The notes under the pieces were generated by a model, which saw only the letters and a list, made by a program, of their open reading frames with translations, had not been told where the DNA came from and ran no database searches. This document shows, in pieces, positions 44,511 to 55,836 of a stretch of 64,000 bases of DNA. Source of the stretch: Allomyces arbusculus (lineage: Eukaryota; Blastocladiomycota; Blastocladiomycetes; Blastocladiales; Blastocladiaceae); contig JADHYV010000012.1 in NCBI GenBank assembly GCA_027604705.1, forward strand, positions 62,001 through 126,000, written 5' to 3'. Both the position numbers and the translations under genes were made by a program. The stretch's first letter is position 1; each line of letters opens with the position of its first letter.

Positions 44511-46004
44511 TCAAAACGGCTGCGGCGGGAGCGCCCCACCCGGCATACCCACCAACATTGGCGGCGGCACGACCGCGGACGTCGCCGGCGTCGCCACCCC
44601 GGATACCTTCCCTGCGACCGCGGCCGCACTCGATGCGGCCGCCGCATGCGCGGCATGTGCCGACAATTCGGCAATCCGGCGGTGCGCCATGATCAGGTCC
44701 ATTTTCATACCCTCGCACTGGCGCTGCAACTGGTCGCGCTCGGCGGCCAGCTTGTTCACTTCCTGCTCGAGCAATTCCAGCTTGGCCGCTTTGCGCGCGC
44801 GCGATTTCCGCGCCGAGATCGTGTTGCGCTTGCGCTTCTCGATCGCGGCCTGCTCGGACGGGTCGAGGTCGTCGTCGTCGTCGCCCGCGGGGCTGGAAGA
44901 TCCCATTTCCATGGCCGTGCGCTTTTTCGAACCGCGCGGCGGCATGATAGGTGCGTCGAGCGGGATCATGTTGGTCGGGTACGGCAATTGCTCAGGTAAG
45001 GCCAAGCACTTGGACGAGGTCTTGTGCGTGTTGGTCGCAATCATCACGACGCCGGGCGTCGTTGTGCCCGCCAAGTTATCGGTCGCGGGGGAGCCCGCAG
45101 CGGTACCGGGTGCCGACGTCGCGGGCATCGGAGCACTGGGCGGGCCCGCGGGACGCGCGAGGTGCACCGGGTTCAACAGCGGCAAGGGTGGGGCAGGCGA
45201 GAAGGGAGTGCCGCCAGGCACCCCCGTGGCCACGGTGGGTGGAGCTGGGAGAACATTCGACGGAACCACACCCCAGGGGCTAGGGAGGTGCGTGGGCGGG
45301 ATCGGGATCGCGGGCGGCGGCACGGCCATGGGCAGCGTCGACTCGATCGTCGCAGCGTCGAGACCGGAAACGGCCATGGGCTCGATGGCGGATTCGGCTT
45401 GCTCGGGTACGGCTTCGACGTGCGTCTCGGTCTCGGTGAGCACGGCAGGGGCATCGACGGCGGCAGCAGGTTCCTCGGCGGCTTGGGGAGCTGCAGCGGG
45501 ACCATCAGCTGCAGCAGAGTCGGCCGTCTCGGCGGGTGCGCTCGTGGCCCGAGGTGCGTTCGCGCGCGCCGCAGCAGCCGCCGCGGCAGCAGCAGCTCCG
45601 CGGCGCGTGCGCACGACGGGCTCGACGGGCTCGGCAGTGTCGCGGCGTGCACGGCGGCGTGTTGCGCGCTGCGGCACAGCCGGCTCGTCGGACTCTGCCA
45701 CGTCATTCCCGGCCGCGGCCTCTTCTCCATCGCCGCCGGCTTGATCGCTGTCCTTGCTCGATGGCGGGAACGGTGCACCGCCAGCAGGTTGAGCGGCGCC
45801 AGTCGTCGACCGGCCTGCGTCCTCGAGTGCGGCGGCAGCGTCGGCCAAGAGACCAAGGCCGGCCGTGTGCGAGTCTTCGCTGGACGCAGCACTAGTGGGC
45901 GAGTCGCGGCCGCTCGGCGCGGCGGTGCTGCCGCCGCTCGTCGGCGTCGTGGCAGCCGGTGCGGCCGTCGTTGCCGTTATCTTGGTCGTGTCGGCCTTGG
46001 CCAT
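44511..46004 (-). CDS. bZIP transcription factor, Gcn4/AP-1-like
   Basis: A single exon of 497 aa, starting ATG in CCATGG context. About 380 residues of Ala/Pro/Ser/Thr-rich sequence precede a C-terminal bZIP at about 385-430. The basic region is EKRKRNTISARKSRARKAAK, the Gcn4-type NxxxARxSR pattern. The zipper is LELLEQEVNKLAAERDQLQR and continues CEGMKMDLIMAHRRIAEL. The sequence is followed by an Ala-rich tail. A tryptic acidic patch (GDDDDDLDPSEQ) sits just before the basic region. Gcn4-like factors bind TGACTCA-type sites and control amino-acid or stress genes. The target set here cannot be told. The gene is intronless, unlike most neighbours. Confidence 0.92.
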   Translation of the reverse strand: MAKADTTKITATTAAPAATTPTSGGSTAAPSGRDSPTSAASSEDSHTAGLGLLADAAAALEDAGRSTTGAAQPAGGAPFPPSSKDSDQAGGDGEEAAAGNDVAESDEPAVPQRATRRRARRDTAEPVEPVVRTRRGAAAAAAAAAARANAPRATSAPAETADSAAADGPAAAPQAAEEPAAAVDAPAVLTETETHVEAVPEQAESAIEPMAVSGLDAATIESTLPMAVPPPAIPIPPTHLPSPWGVVPSNVLPAPPTVATGVPGGTPFSPAPPLPLLNPVHLARPAGPPSAPMPATSAPGTAAGSPATDNLAGTTTPGVVMIATNTHKTSSKCLALPEQLPYPTNMIPLDAPIMPPRGSKKRTAMEMGSSSPAGDDDDDLDPSEQAAIEKRKRNTISARKSRARKAAKLELLEQEVNKLAAERDQLQRQCEGMKMDLIMAHRRIAELSAHAAHAAAASSAAAVAGKVSGVATPATSAVVPPPMLVGMPGGALPPQPF

Positions 46005-46542
46005 GGTGGGGGTCGCAATCTTCTGACGTGGTTGGAGGGAGGAACTGAGTCAGGGAATGCATGCGGTGGACGTGGACGACGGGTGCGCATGCGCGGGATG
46101 GAACCAACCTTGTGGGACGGGTCGCGGGGGCAGATGCTTTAGACGCGGAGGTCGGCGGTCGTGGCGTCGGCGTCGTCGTTGTCGTTGTCACTGGCGTGGA
46201 GCGCGGGCGGGAATCGGGTGGGGAGCGTTGGATGGAGCGTGGGCGGGTGCGCGGGCGTGAACGTTGGGTGGGGCGTCGACGTGGAGGAGCGCTGCCTTTC
46301 CGTCACGGCGTTGGCATGCGCCACCAGCTCAAGCGGTGACGCCGTGACCACGTTACCGCACGCGACCACATCACCGCGATCACCGCCGTGCTCGACCTCA
46401 TCAAATTCGAATTTCTCGCCCACATCGACCACCCTGTCATCGCACACTTGCTGCAGTCGACGCGCCGAGCGCCCATGGTCACCAAGTCGGTGCTGGCCGC
46501 ACCGAAAACTACGTTTTCCCTCGACGACCACCACGTGCCAAC
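46005..46542. promoter_or_regulatory. divergent promoter region between the bZIP and membrane-protein genes
   Basis: About 540 bp between divergent starts. No TATA box or repeat is obvious. Confidence 0.35.
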
Positions 46543-48819
46543 ATGACCACCTCGACCGCCGCGCAGCAGCTCGTCGTTAACGCGACCAGCGACGAGACCA
46601 AAGACGTCCTGACGCTCGCCCTATTCGGAGTGCTCGTTGCCGGCATCGTCCTCGGCACCGCGGGCTGGTCGGCCTACGTGACCTACACGCGCCCCAAGGA
46701 TGTGCGCCGCGTCGAGGCTCTGCAACGCGCACTCGACTCGGTCCGCTTACTCGAAAACGTGCGCCTCCAAACTGTCTTGCTCGTCACGATCCCAACACCA
46801 TGGCGGTCGTGGGCGTCCATGAAGCCGCACGTCTGGGAAAACTGCGGATCTCTCGCCGCGCTCGCCATGATGGCTGTCGGTGTAATCATGCTCATGGCTG
46901 GGTCATTGCGAGAAGTCTCGCCGGACGCGCTCAACCTTCGGTCGGCGGGCCTCATGGTCGCGACGATCGCGTCGAGCCTCTACGTGATTTTCCGGCAAAT
47001 CATCTACTACCAGGAAAAGCGGCGTGCGGGTGGTGCAACTGCCGTCGACGCCGGGTATTTGCCACCGTCAACAGTAGAGCCTGACCAGGAGGTGCCCGTC
47101 TCGGCCATGGCGCGGGCAAGCCACCAGCCGTTTGTGACCACGGCCATGGCGCGGCACGCGGCGCTTGGATCACGGCCGGTCACGACCAACCGGCCCACCA
47201 CAACTCCGGGTACCATGGGACCGCGGTCCGCGTCCGTGTCGTCGCTCGGCACCAGCACGTTACCCGCGGCACCTTCGACCAACCACTCGTCTAGTCGGCT
47301 CAACCCTACGTCTAGCTCCTCGCGACTCGCGAGCTACGCGCGCGCCGCGTCGCGCACTCCACCCCCACCCGCGTCCGTGACCGTCGACGCTGTGCAGGGC
47401 GGCACTGCCGTTGCGAACTTTTATACGTTCGACTGGCATTTCCGCAACCTGATGCAGATTCTCATTATTCTCGTCGAATTCGTGCAATTGATCTCGTTTC
47501 CGCTGCGCGACCTGTTCAATAACCCGGCGCTGAACGGTGAGGGTGCATCCGCGACCCAGGACCTGGTCCGGATTCTCGATAATATGATGCGCGTTCTCAC
47601 GCTCATTCCGGACCAATTGTCGGCACTGCTGCTCTACCAGTTGCAATTCTGGACGTTTTTCGGGGTTATCATGGCGGGTGCCGCTGTGGCCGCAACATTC
47701 GCCATTGCCAAGTACCGGTTCGGCCGGCACTGGCCCGTCGGATGGGTATTTGCTCTCGTCCCCGTCGCATCGCTCCTCTACCTCCCGTTTCTCGTCACGT
47801 TCGTGTCCTCGGCGGCCTGTATTGCGCAGACCTTCAAGTCGCAAGCGTTGCGGTGCAATAATCAGCGCGCGCATGAGACGCTTTATCTCGTTTGTTCGAT
47901 GGTCGGGTTCATTGTGGCCTATGCGCTGCTGACCGTGTTCTTGTCGGCCGATGAGCGCCGGCCGACCGAGGGCGATATCACGTTCAAATCGTCGTCGGTT
48001 GCGTTCATGAAGAATATGGGGTTCCTAATGGTCATTATTTCGCTGCTCGTGCCGGCGCAGAAGCCCGTCGTGCGCGGGTTGCTGTCACTGATTATTATCG
48101 TGACCATGTGTGCGTATAATATTCGGCAGCGGCCGTGCTACGTGTACCAGGTTTGTGTGTCCGTTCGCTCTCTTGCGCTTCCCTCCTCATTCCTGACCCT
48201 AATTACCGGTGAGTAGATCAACTACCTCCGCACCGCCACCCTCTCCATGATCATCTGGACCACCCTCCTCGTCACGCTCTTGAACGACGCGGCCGTGGTC
48301 ATCACGCTCGGCCCGAAAACCATTGTCGCGACTTTCGCGACCGGGTACACGGTCCTCGCCGCTGGCCTGTTCGCGGGGTTCAAGCTGCACATGGCCACGC
48401 GACGGCTCAAGCTGTGTATCATGACCCGCGCGAGTTCACGGCCGCCATCGCATGCACGACATGCGGAACCGACACTGGCGGGACGCGCACGGTCGATGGC
48501 GGATTTGACGACGGTGCCGCCCGTGCCGCCGTTGCCGGCGGACGCAGCCGCGGCCGGTCAGTCGATCGAGCTGGACAAGGACCGTGCGGGATCCGGCGCG
48601 AGAACACTGTCGTCGGCGATGGCCCCGGGGCCGGCAGGGACGACGCCGGGTGGGATGACGGGGTCCCGGAAACGGTCGTTACCGGTGGTGGTTGCCACGG
48701 CGGCGGGGACCGCGGGACGCGTGGGCGGGGGTGCAGATACGGGTGGGGTTGTGACTGCGGGGGTGGGGAACGACTTAAAGCGGAATGGGTCGGAGGTGGT
48801 GCTAGCACTGGAGCCGTGA
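46543..48819 (+). CDS. unrecognised polytopic membrane protein, 736 aa
   Basis: Exons are 46543-48150 and 48217-48819, with a 66-bp intron. I count about ten hydrophobic segments. Three lie at the N-terminus (LTLALFGVLVAGIVLGTAGW, LAALAMMAVGVIMLMAGS, GLMVATIASSLYVIFRQI). A Ser/Thr/Pro-rich hydrophilic loop of about 130 residues follows. Then come about five more (MQILIILVEFVQLISF, FFGVIMAGAAVAATFAIA, GWVFALVPVASLLYLPFLVT, LYLVCSMVGFIVAYALLTVF, GLLSLIIIVTMCAYNI) and two in exon 2 (MIIWTTLLVTLLNDAAVVIT, YTVLAAGLFAGF). The hydrophilic tail of about 120 residues is Gly/Ala/Thr-rich. I recognise no transporter, channel or receptor signature. The gene is real by structure and codon use; the function is unknown. 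Confidence 0.75.
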
Positions 48820-49132
48820 TGCGGGACTGAGAAGTGGGAGGGGTGAGAGACTGTGGGGTGGACTGGATTCGATATTCAGCATTCAATTCAGGGAAACCGT
48901 AGTTTATGAACGATAGTGCGAGTTCAAGCAGGTAGATCGGCATTCTTCGACCGAACATCGCAGACCGAGCGCGGTACGCGTTGTGCGCTGGCGAAAGAGC
49001 GCGAGCAAAGACAAGCGCAACACGAAAGTGGTCAAAGTGAGCTTGGATTCGCGTCGATTCAGCGAAAAGATCATGGCACCCACAACAATTTCATCCAGCC
49101 CCGCCTGCACAGGGAAGACAAACCACACGGGG
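48820..49132. other. intergenic, convergent 3' flanks
   Basis: About 310 bp between two convergent stop codons. No feature is seen. Confidence 0.4.
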
Positions 49133-50227
49133 TCACCGCTTCTCCACCTGATCCAATCGGTCCAGCAACGCGTCCACGCGATCGACCAGGTTGACAAACG
49201 CTGGCGTCAGCAGGCACTGCTGCAGCCGGTCCAGGAGCTCGTCGTCGGAGAGCGCGCCCGGGGGCGCCACGTCAACTTGTTCTGCGGCGTGCAGCACGAC
49301 CGCGGGCGCGTGAGCGGATGAAGAAGGGAGCGCGGCTTGCACCGGATCGGGATCGGGCACAGCTGCTGCCGGGGCGAGCGTGGGGCCGAGATGAAGTGGT
49401 GTCGGTGCGGGTTGGATCGTGCCTGGTGCAGGATGGGACAGCGCGGCGGTGGTAGGCACACTTGGCGTGGTCAAGGGCGGTGGCGCAACGGCAAACGACG
49501 TGGTAAAGCCGTTCGGTCGCGGCCACGCGGCGGGTGTCTGAGACAAAGTCGGTTGCGTCGCTGCGGGGACAAGAGCAGGCTGAGTCGGCGACGACGCCAG
49601 CCGGGCCACTGTGGTAGCTTGCGTCGGCTGCGTCGACGCGACGGTCTCACGCGACGGCGGGACAGTCGCGACCAGCGATCCATGCGCGGCTTGCGGTCCG
49701 TTGGCAGTTTGCGATTCATGCCCAGCTTGCAATCTATACCCAACTTGCGATCCGTGCCCGGCGGACGTGGCGAGAGGAAACAGGCGCGCCACGGGCCCCA
49801 CAGGGGGAGCCACCGGCACGGTCGCGGCCGTCACTTGCGCGAGCGCCGCGCTCAGAACCGCACGGAGCCGCTGCGCTTCCGCAGCATTCGCAAACAAGAG
49901 TTTCACGCGCAATTGGCCGTGCGTGCGCAGAGCACACGTCGTGCCGCCCGCGAGCAGCGCAATATCGGTAGCGGCGGGCGGGAGCGGCAAGTCGAAACGC
50001 GCTTCGCCGGCGGACACGACGACGAGTGCGGCCGAGGTCGGTGGCGCGCGTAAGACGACGCGTACGGACAGGTCTCCGAGGGCCGTGGACGTGACCGTGG
50101 TCTGAGAGGGCGCAGCGGAGCCGGGGCTGGCGCCGGAATTGGTGGAGAAGGCAGCGGCTGACAATGGCAGCACGGTGAGGAGGGTCTCAACGGCGCTGGG
50201 CAAAGCAAGTGTGGGCCAGGAAGCCAT
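49133..50227 (-). CDS. candidate Rec114-like meiotic recombination protein (tentative)
   Basis: A single exon of 364 aa starting MASWPTLALPSAVETLL. The N-terminal 130 residues read as a small beta-rich domain followed by a helix (LSVRVVLRAPPTSAALVVV, GQLRVKLLFANAAEAQRLRA), which could be a PH-like fold. About 190 residues of Gln/Pro/Thr/Ala-rich linker follow. The protein ends in a helical segment, LSDDELLDRLQQCLLTPAFV, then NLVDRVDALLDRLDQV. An N-terminal PH-like domain, disordered middle and short C-terminal helical motif is the plan of Rec114, which with Mei4 and Mer2 supports Spo11 breaks. The match is one of layout more than of sequence. Other PH or EVH1-type proteins are possible. Confidence 0.35.
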   Translation of the reverse strand: MASWPTLALPSAVETLLTVLPLSAAAFSTNSGASPGSAAPSQTTVTSTALGDLSVRVVLRAPPTSAALVVVSAGEARFDLPLPPAATDIALLAGGTTCALRTHGQLRVKLLFANAAEAQRLRAVLSAALAQVTAATVPVAPPVGPVARLFPLATSAGHGSQVGYRLQAGHESQTANGPQAAHGSLVATVPPSRETVASTQPTQATTVARLASSPTQPALVPAATQPTLSQTPAAWPRPNGFTTSFAVAPPPLTTPSVPTTAALSHPAPGTIQPAPTPLHLGPTLAPAAAVPDPDPVQAALPSSSAHAPAVVLHAAEQVDVAPPGALSDDELLDRLQQCLLTPAFVNLVDRVDALLDRLDQVEKR

Positions 50228-50956
50228 ATTGGTGCGCGGTCGAGCACAAGCGCGAGAGGGTGGTAGGTAGCGTGGCGGCTGCGGGTCGAAACGTCTGCTC
50301 GTCGCACTCGTCGCACTCGTCCCGCTCGTGACGCCCGTCATGCCTGTCGCGATCGCGATGGACGGTGTATTGGCGGAATGTGTCGAGCTGGTTCACGTTG
50401 GTGGCTGCGGTGAGACTGGAACATGGCGAGCGCAGTGCGGGCAGTCAGTCGTTCCGGGACATGAAAGGCGCGGTCGTCGTCCTCATCCTCGTCGACGTTC
50501 ATCTCGTCGTCGTCGGCTGCTGTACGGTGCGGGCGAGCCGGGAGAGAAGGGGAATGGGAAGGCGCGGCCCGGCCAGCGGCAGCTGCAGCCGCAGAGACGG
50601 TCAGCCGACCGCGACGGCCGCCACGCCAAAGTCGCCACGTCTTGTCTTGACGCGAGCACCCACCACCTCCACCACCACGACCCCCACCGACAACGCTGCC
50701 CACCGCGTCCGCCGCCCTGCAAGCCGTCTTCCTCCCGAACACCGACACGGCCGCTGCTGGCGACTGCCCGCAACGAGCCCGGCCCGCCCGCGCCGACCCC
50801 CGCGCGCCACCTGCTCGGGCCTCATTACCTTCACCGCTGCACGCTGCTCCACTTTTCGAGCCCATTGTGCCTGGCAATCTCCAACCTTTTTTTGACTCGG
50901 CCGGCCCGCGCCAGACCCTTCGCCCAACCTCGCCCCGCGTCCCCTTGTTTGCGCCG
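50228..50956. promoter_or_regulatory. divergent promoter region before phospholipase D
   Basis: About 730 bp between divergent starts, GC-rich. The PLD reading frame remains open upstream of 50957 but lacks a further ATG, so an extra upstream exon cannot be excluded. Confidence 0.35.
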
Positions 50957-53900
50957 ATGCCGCTGCAGCGCACCCATGCTCACGGCGACGTTGACGTCGG
51001 CCCGCCCACCGCCGACCCGGCCTCCCTTGAATGCTCCGACGACGACGGCGACGCGCTCGCCCAAGCGGAAGCTGCCGACCGTGTCCCTGCCGCGCTCTCC
51101 ACGCTGTTTTCCAGCAATAACCAGCGCGCACGACCAGGACTCGGTCGCCAACTATCGGACCCGACCATCGCGCGGACTGGATCTGCTATAGTCGCCTCCA
51201 GCAGTGGACGCTTGGCAGGATCTGTGACAACTGCCGCTAGTGCTGGACCCCTGCAGCGCAGTCTGAGCGTCGATACGCCATCCTCTACCGTGTCGGCCGC
51301 AGGACCCGCATCGATCGCGCCCGTCGCCGTTGCTCCACCCAAGGCGCTCACGCCGCCCGGACCCAGCACCGACCGACGGACGGCATCTGGCGCCACGAGC
51401 CCGCCGCCCAAACCGCGCCCGCTTCCGGCCCCCGCGCGTGCTCGCCACGCGCCCGTTCGTGCCAGCTTTACCATGTCGCCCCGCGTGCGCCCAACGGCCG
51501 CGGCTGCATCGCCGTCGCTGATGCCGTTGCGCCCAACGTCGCCCAGTAGCGGTTCGGTGTCAACGCGGTCGCCACACCCGCCCATGACGTCGTCGTCGTT
51601 ATCGACGCCACCCGCAGCGCGGCCCAGGAGCGTCGATTCGCTGTTGGCTGCCGTTACGGGCCGCGGCGCGCGCCACAGCGCCGGCAGCAATAACAGCACG
51701 GCGTCATCGTCGTCGTCTTCGTCAAGTTCTGGCGCGTGGCCAGGCCCACCACCCGCAACGTCCCGCGGAAACGGCGCAGGTGGACGGTTCGCGCAGGCGA
51801 GTGCCGCGGTTGCGCCATTCCCAACGATTCTCGAAGGGTCTGACGAGAGCGAGTCGACGCCGCCACCGCCGTACACGAATGCGCTCGACGATGCGGCCGG
51901 TACTGCACGAGGCGGGACTCCGCTCATGCGGCCGATGTCCCCGTCGTCGGGATCATCGCTCAAGCCGCACTCGGCACCCGCGAGCCACCAGCGCGCGGCG
52001 AGTACGGGCAACTGGACGTCGTTGATGCTCGACGACACCAAACCGCACGCGCGCGCTGCGACCACCGCCAACGCTTCCGATTTGCGCGAAACGGATTTAC
52101 GGTACTTGTCATCGGCTGCGCACGCGGACGCGGACGAGTACCCGTCGCGGCGGCGGTTCTCGCACCCAGGTCCCGCTGGCGCCGGGTTCCGCACGCTCTC
52201 GCTGCCGCGCAACTTGAAGACGGTCACGTCCATGACCGCGCAAAACGCGCTGTCGTTGTTGCAGGATTGGCGCGCGCGTGCGGCAGATGCGGTCTCGGAC
52301 TTGGTGCGCGGCGCGACGGGCACTGAGCAGGAGGACACGCAGGCTGAGGACCCGTTTGCGTTCTTGCCGATGCTCGGGTCGGCACTGCAGGTGCCGTTTG
52401 CGGCGCTCGCGGGTGATACCATGGTGCGTGGTGTTCCTGGGTTATTGTTGATTGCTCGTGATGAGTGGCGGATCACTGATCGGTTGTACTCACGGTGCCT
52501 CCTCTCGTAGCCGCCCATCATTCTCGAGGCACTGCAGGTGCGCGTGCATGTCGCGACCGACGACGCGTCCAACCAGCACCGCACCTTCAAGATGCAGGCA
52601 TTCCGCATCGCGTGCCGGTACGGACCGCACACATGGGCCGTGCAGCGAACCGTGGGCGATTTCCTCGCCATGCACTTGAAGCTGTCGGCGCACTACTACC
52701 TTGAGCTGCTTAAGCGTAAATTGCCGCCGTTGCCGTTCAACTTCAACTTTGCACTTGACCAAGTGGCCGCGAACACGGCACGCCGCCACTCGACGCTCGT
52801 GCCGGAATCGACTTTCAATTTTGCGCAGGACCTGCAGCGGTACTTGCAGCAGCTCTTGCAGGCACTTAACATGTTGCCGGAAATCACACCGCTCGGTGAA
52901 TTTCTCGCGTTTTCCGCCCTCTCGTTCGATCCACGGTTCCCGACGAAACCCGTCGAAGCGCGCGTCTCGCTCCGCCTGAACCCGCGGTGGACGTGTGCGT
53001 GGTTCACGGCCAAAGAAGCTGACCGGACACGCGACCAGTGGGTGCTCGTGGGCCCGTCGTGGATTACGGTGCTCGCCGACTTGGCCAAACCGGACCCCGT
53101 CATGGTGATTCTCGTCACGCCGCAGTTTTCCGTGGAGAGCGTGCACGACCGCGACCCGCTCGGGTTCCGGCAAGTCGCGCTGCTCGTGAATCCGGCACGT
53201 GGGGTGCCTGTGAACGCGGCGCGCACGTTGCGGTGGGAGGTCGAGGACGAGCCACAGCATGATTTGCTGTACAAGGCGATGCGGGATATGCTTGAGCAGT
53301 GCGAGTACGCGCAGGTGCCAAGGTGGTCGGCGTTTGCGCCGCAGCGTGCGGGAGGGAAGGTCGAGTTCTTTGTGGATGGGGAAGAGTATTTTGAGCGCGT
53401 GGCCGATGCGATTGACGGCGCAAGGCGGTCCGTGTATATCCTCGACTGGTACGTGGCTCGTTATAATTTCTATCGCTTGCGGGGGTTATCGTTGCTGACC
53501 GTGATATTTTCTCCACCAGGTGGCTGAGCCCGGAGGTCTACATGAAGCGACCGATCTGCCCGGAGAACGAGGAGTGGCGACTCGACCGGCTATTGCAGCG
53601 CAAGGCCAAGGAGGGCGTGCAAATTTATATTATCGTCTACAAGGAAGTCACGGCCGCGCTGTCCAACTGTATGTCAGTCATGCTGGCCAACTCCCCCATC
53701 GTTTTTGTATTTGCACGTATCACTTACCCTCCTCGGCCCAATCTAGGCTCATTCCATACCAAGTTCTACCTCGTCTCGCTGCACCCCAACATCCACGTGC
53801 AACGGCACCCCGACATGCTCAAGACGACCCCGTTCTGGGCGCACCACGAGAAAGCCGTCGTCATCGACGACCGCGTCGCGTACCTCGGTGGGCTCGACCT

Positions 53901-55836
53901 CTGCTACGGGCGGTGGGACTCGCACGCGCACCCGCTCGTCGATCTGGCCCCGCCCGAATCCGGCGCCCAACTGTTCCCGGGGCAGGACTTTTCGAACCCG
54001 CGGCACGCCGATTTCCGGTCGATTGATACGACGTGGATGACCGACTTGCTCGACCGCACGCGGGTGCCGCGCATGCCGTGGCACGATGTCGCCTGTGCCC
54101 TCCATGGGCCGACAGTTGCGGATTTGGCGCGGCATTTCGTGCAGCGGTGGAATTACGTCAAGGCACGCAAGGCTGCGGGGAGGAATGATTTGCCGCTGTT
54201 GTTCCCGGGCGCGCCCGTGCCGGAGGTTGTCGTAGAGGAGGTGCCAAAGTGCACGCATTCGACGGCGGCCAGGCCGATGAGGGAGGCCGAGCGCAGATTG
54301 GGGGCGCCGCATACGGTGCAGTTGACGCGGTCGTTGGCGCCGTGGTCGTGTGGGGTCCCGACGGAGAAGAGTATCCTGACGGCGTACGAGACACTGATTG
54401 ACGAGGCAAAGTATTTTGTCTACATTGAGAACCAGTTCTTTGGTACGCTGCCCGCAGTTTGGTTGCGCGTGCGGAGCGAGTGGATGGATCACTGACATGT
54501 CGTTACTCATGGTTGCTAGTTACATCGGCGGGCGAGGGCGGCGCACGCAACAAGATCGGTCAAGCGCTATACAAACGCATCTACCGTGCCTACACGCAGC
54601 GCGAGCCGTTCCGCGTGATTGTCATGATGCCGCTGCTGCCGGCCTTTGCGGGGCCCATCGAGTCGGCTGCGGCCAGTACATTGCGGTGCGCATTTCCATC
54701 GCTCCTGCTCTTTTCTGGCCGTGAACTGACCCAACGTCCTCAATAGCATGGTCATGAACTACCAGTTCGAGTCGATCTCGCGCGGCCCGAACAGCCTGAT
54801 TGCACGACTCGAACAAGCCGGAATCCCCGCCGACGAGTACGTGACCTTCTACGGCCTGCGCACGTTCGATTTCCTCGACGCGAGCGCGACCGCTGCTGCC
54901 GCCGCTGCCGCCGCGGGCAAGCACTCGCCGTCGGCCGAGTCCCTCGCGCCGTGGCCCGGTGCGCCCGCAAGCGAATTTGCGACCCCGACGACCGAGTACG
55001 ATATGGTCACGCTCGTCGAGGACCCGCAAGGCCTCACCACCGCAACCCCGCCACCCTTGCGCCCGCGCGCCGAGACGGCGCTGACGCTCGCGTCAAACGA
55101 GGGCAAGTTTGTGACCGAGATGGTCTACATTCACACGAAACTCATGATCGTCGATGACCGGCACGCGATCTTGGGGTCGGCGAATATTAACGACCGGTCA
55201 ATGCTCGGCGACCGCGACTCGGAGTTGGCTATCGTGATTTCCGGGCGGGGGGATGCGTGGGTGCCGATGGGTGGCGATGGGCAGGAGGTGGTCGTGGATT
55301 CGGCGATTCACGATCTGCGCATGAAACTCATGAAGGAGCATTTGGGCCGGTTGGGCGATGCGAGCGAGGATCATGTCCTGGCGAATGTGCTCGCGCCCGA
55401 GTTTGAGCACTTGTGGCATGGAACCGCCAGGAGTAATACGGCCGTGTTCCGCGACGTGTTTCATTGCGTGCCGGACGATACGGGTACGTGCGACCGTTTC
55501 TTTTGTGCGGTTGTGCAACGGTACGGTACTGACGCATTTGGCGATTTTAGTGGATTCGTGGTCGGCCTATTCGGCATTCCGGTCGGCGCGCCCGCTCAAC
55601 TCGATGACGCTCGACCAGGCCAAGGCGCAGCTCGGCCAGATCCGCGGACACTTGGGTGAGTTTCTCTCTCGTCTTGCTACCCTCACCACCAGACCGTGCT
55701 TCTCGACTTTAACTCACGCACGAATTTCCCAATCTCGCCATTAGTTCAATTCCCAACCAAATTCCTGCACCGCGAAAACCTCGGCGCCAGTCTATTTTCC
55801 GCCGAGAACCTCGTGCCGCCCGAAATCTTTGCGTAA
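50957..55836 (+). CDS. SPO14: phospholipase D1 (Spo14/PLD1 type, PX-PH-HKD-HKD)
   Basis: Exons are 50957-52423, 52511-53448, 53520-53668, 53747-54442, 54520-54685, 54747-55483, 55551-55655 and 55745-55836. The product is 1449 aa, and the seven introns are 61-89 bp. About 490 residues of Ser/Ala/Pro-rich disorder precede a PX-like domain (HRTFKMQAFRIACRYG) and a PH-like domain. Catalytic HKD motif 1 is HHEKAVVIDD near residue 883 and motif 2 is HTKLMIVDDRHAILGSANIN near 1267. Between them lie the rebuilt YILDWWLSPEVYMKRP and YIENQFFVTS. The enzyme hydrolyses phosphatidylcholine to phosphatidic acid and choline, in membrane traffic, signalling and sporulation. The last 45 bp of coding sequence overlap the MCU stop end on the other strand. 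Confidence 0.95.
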
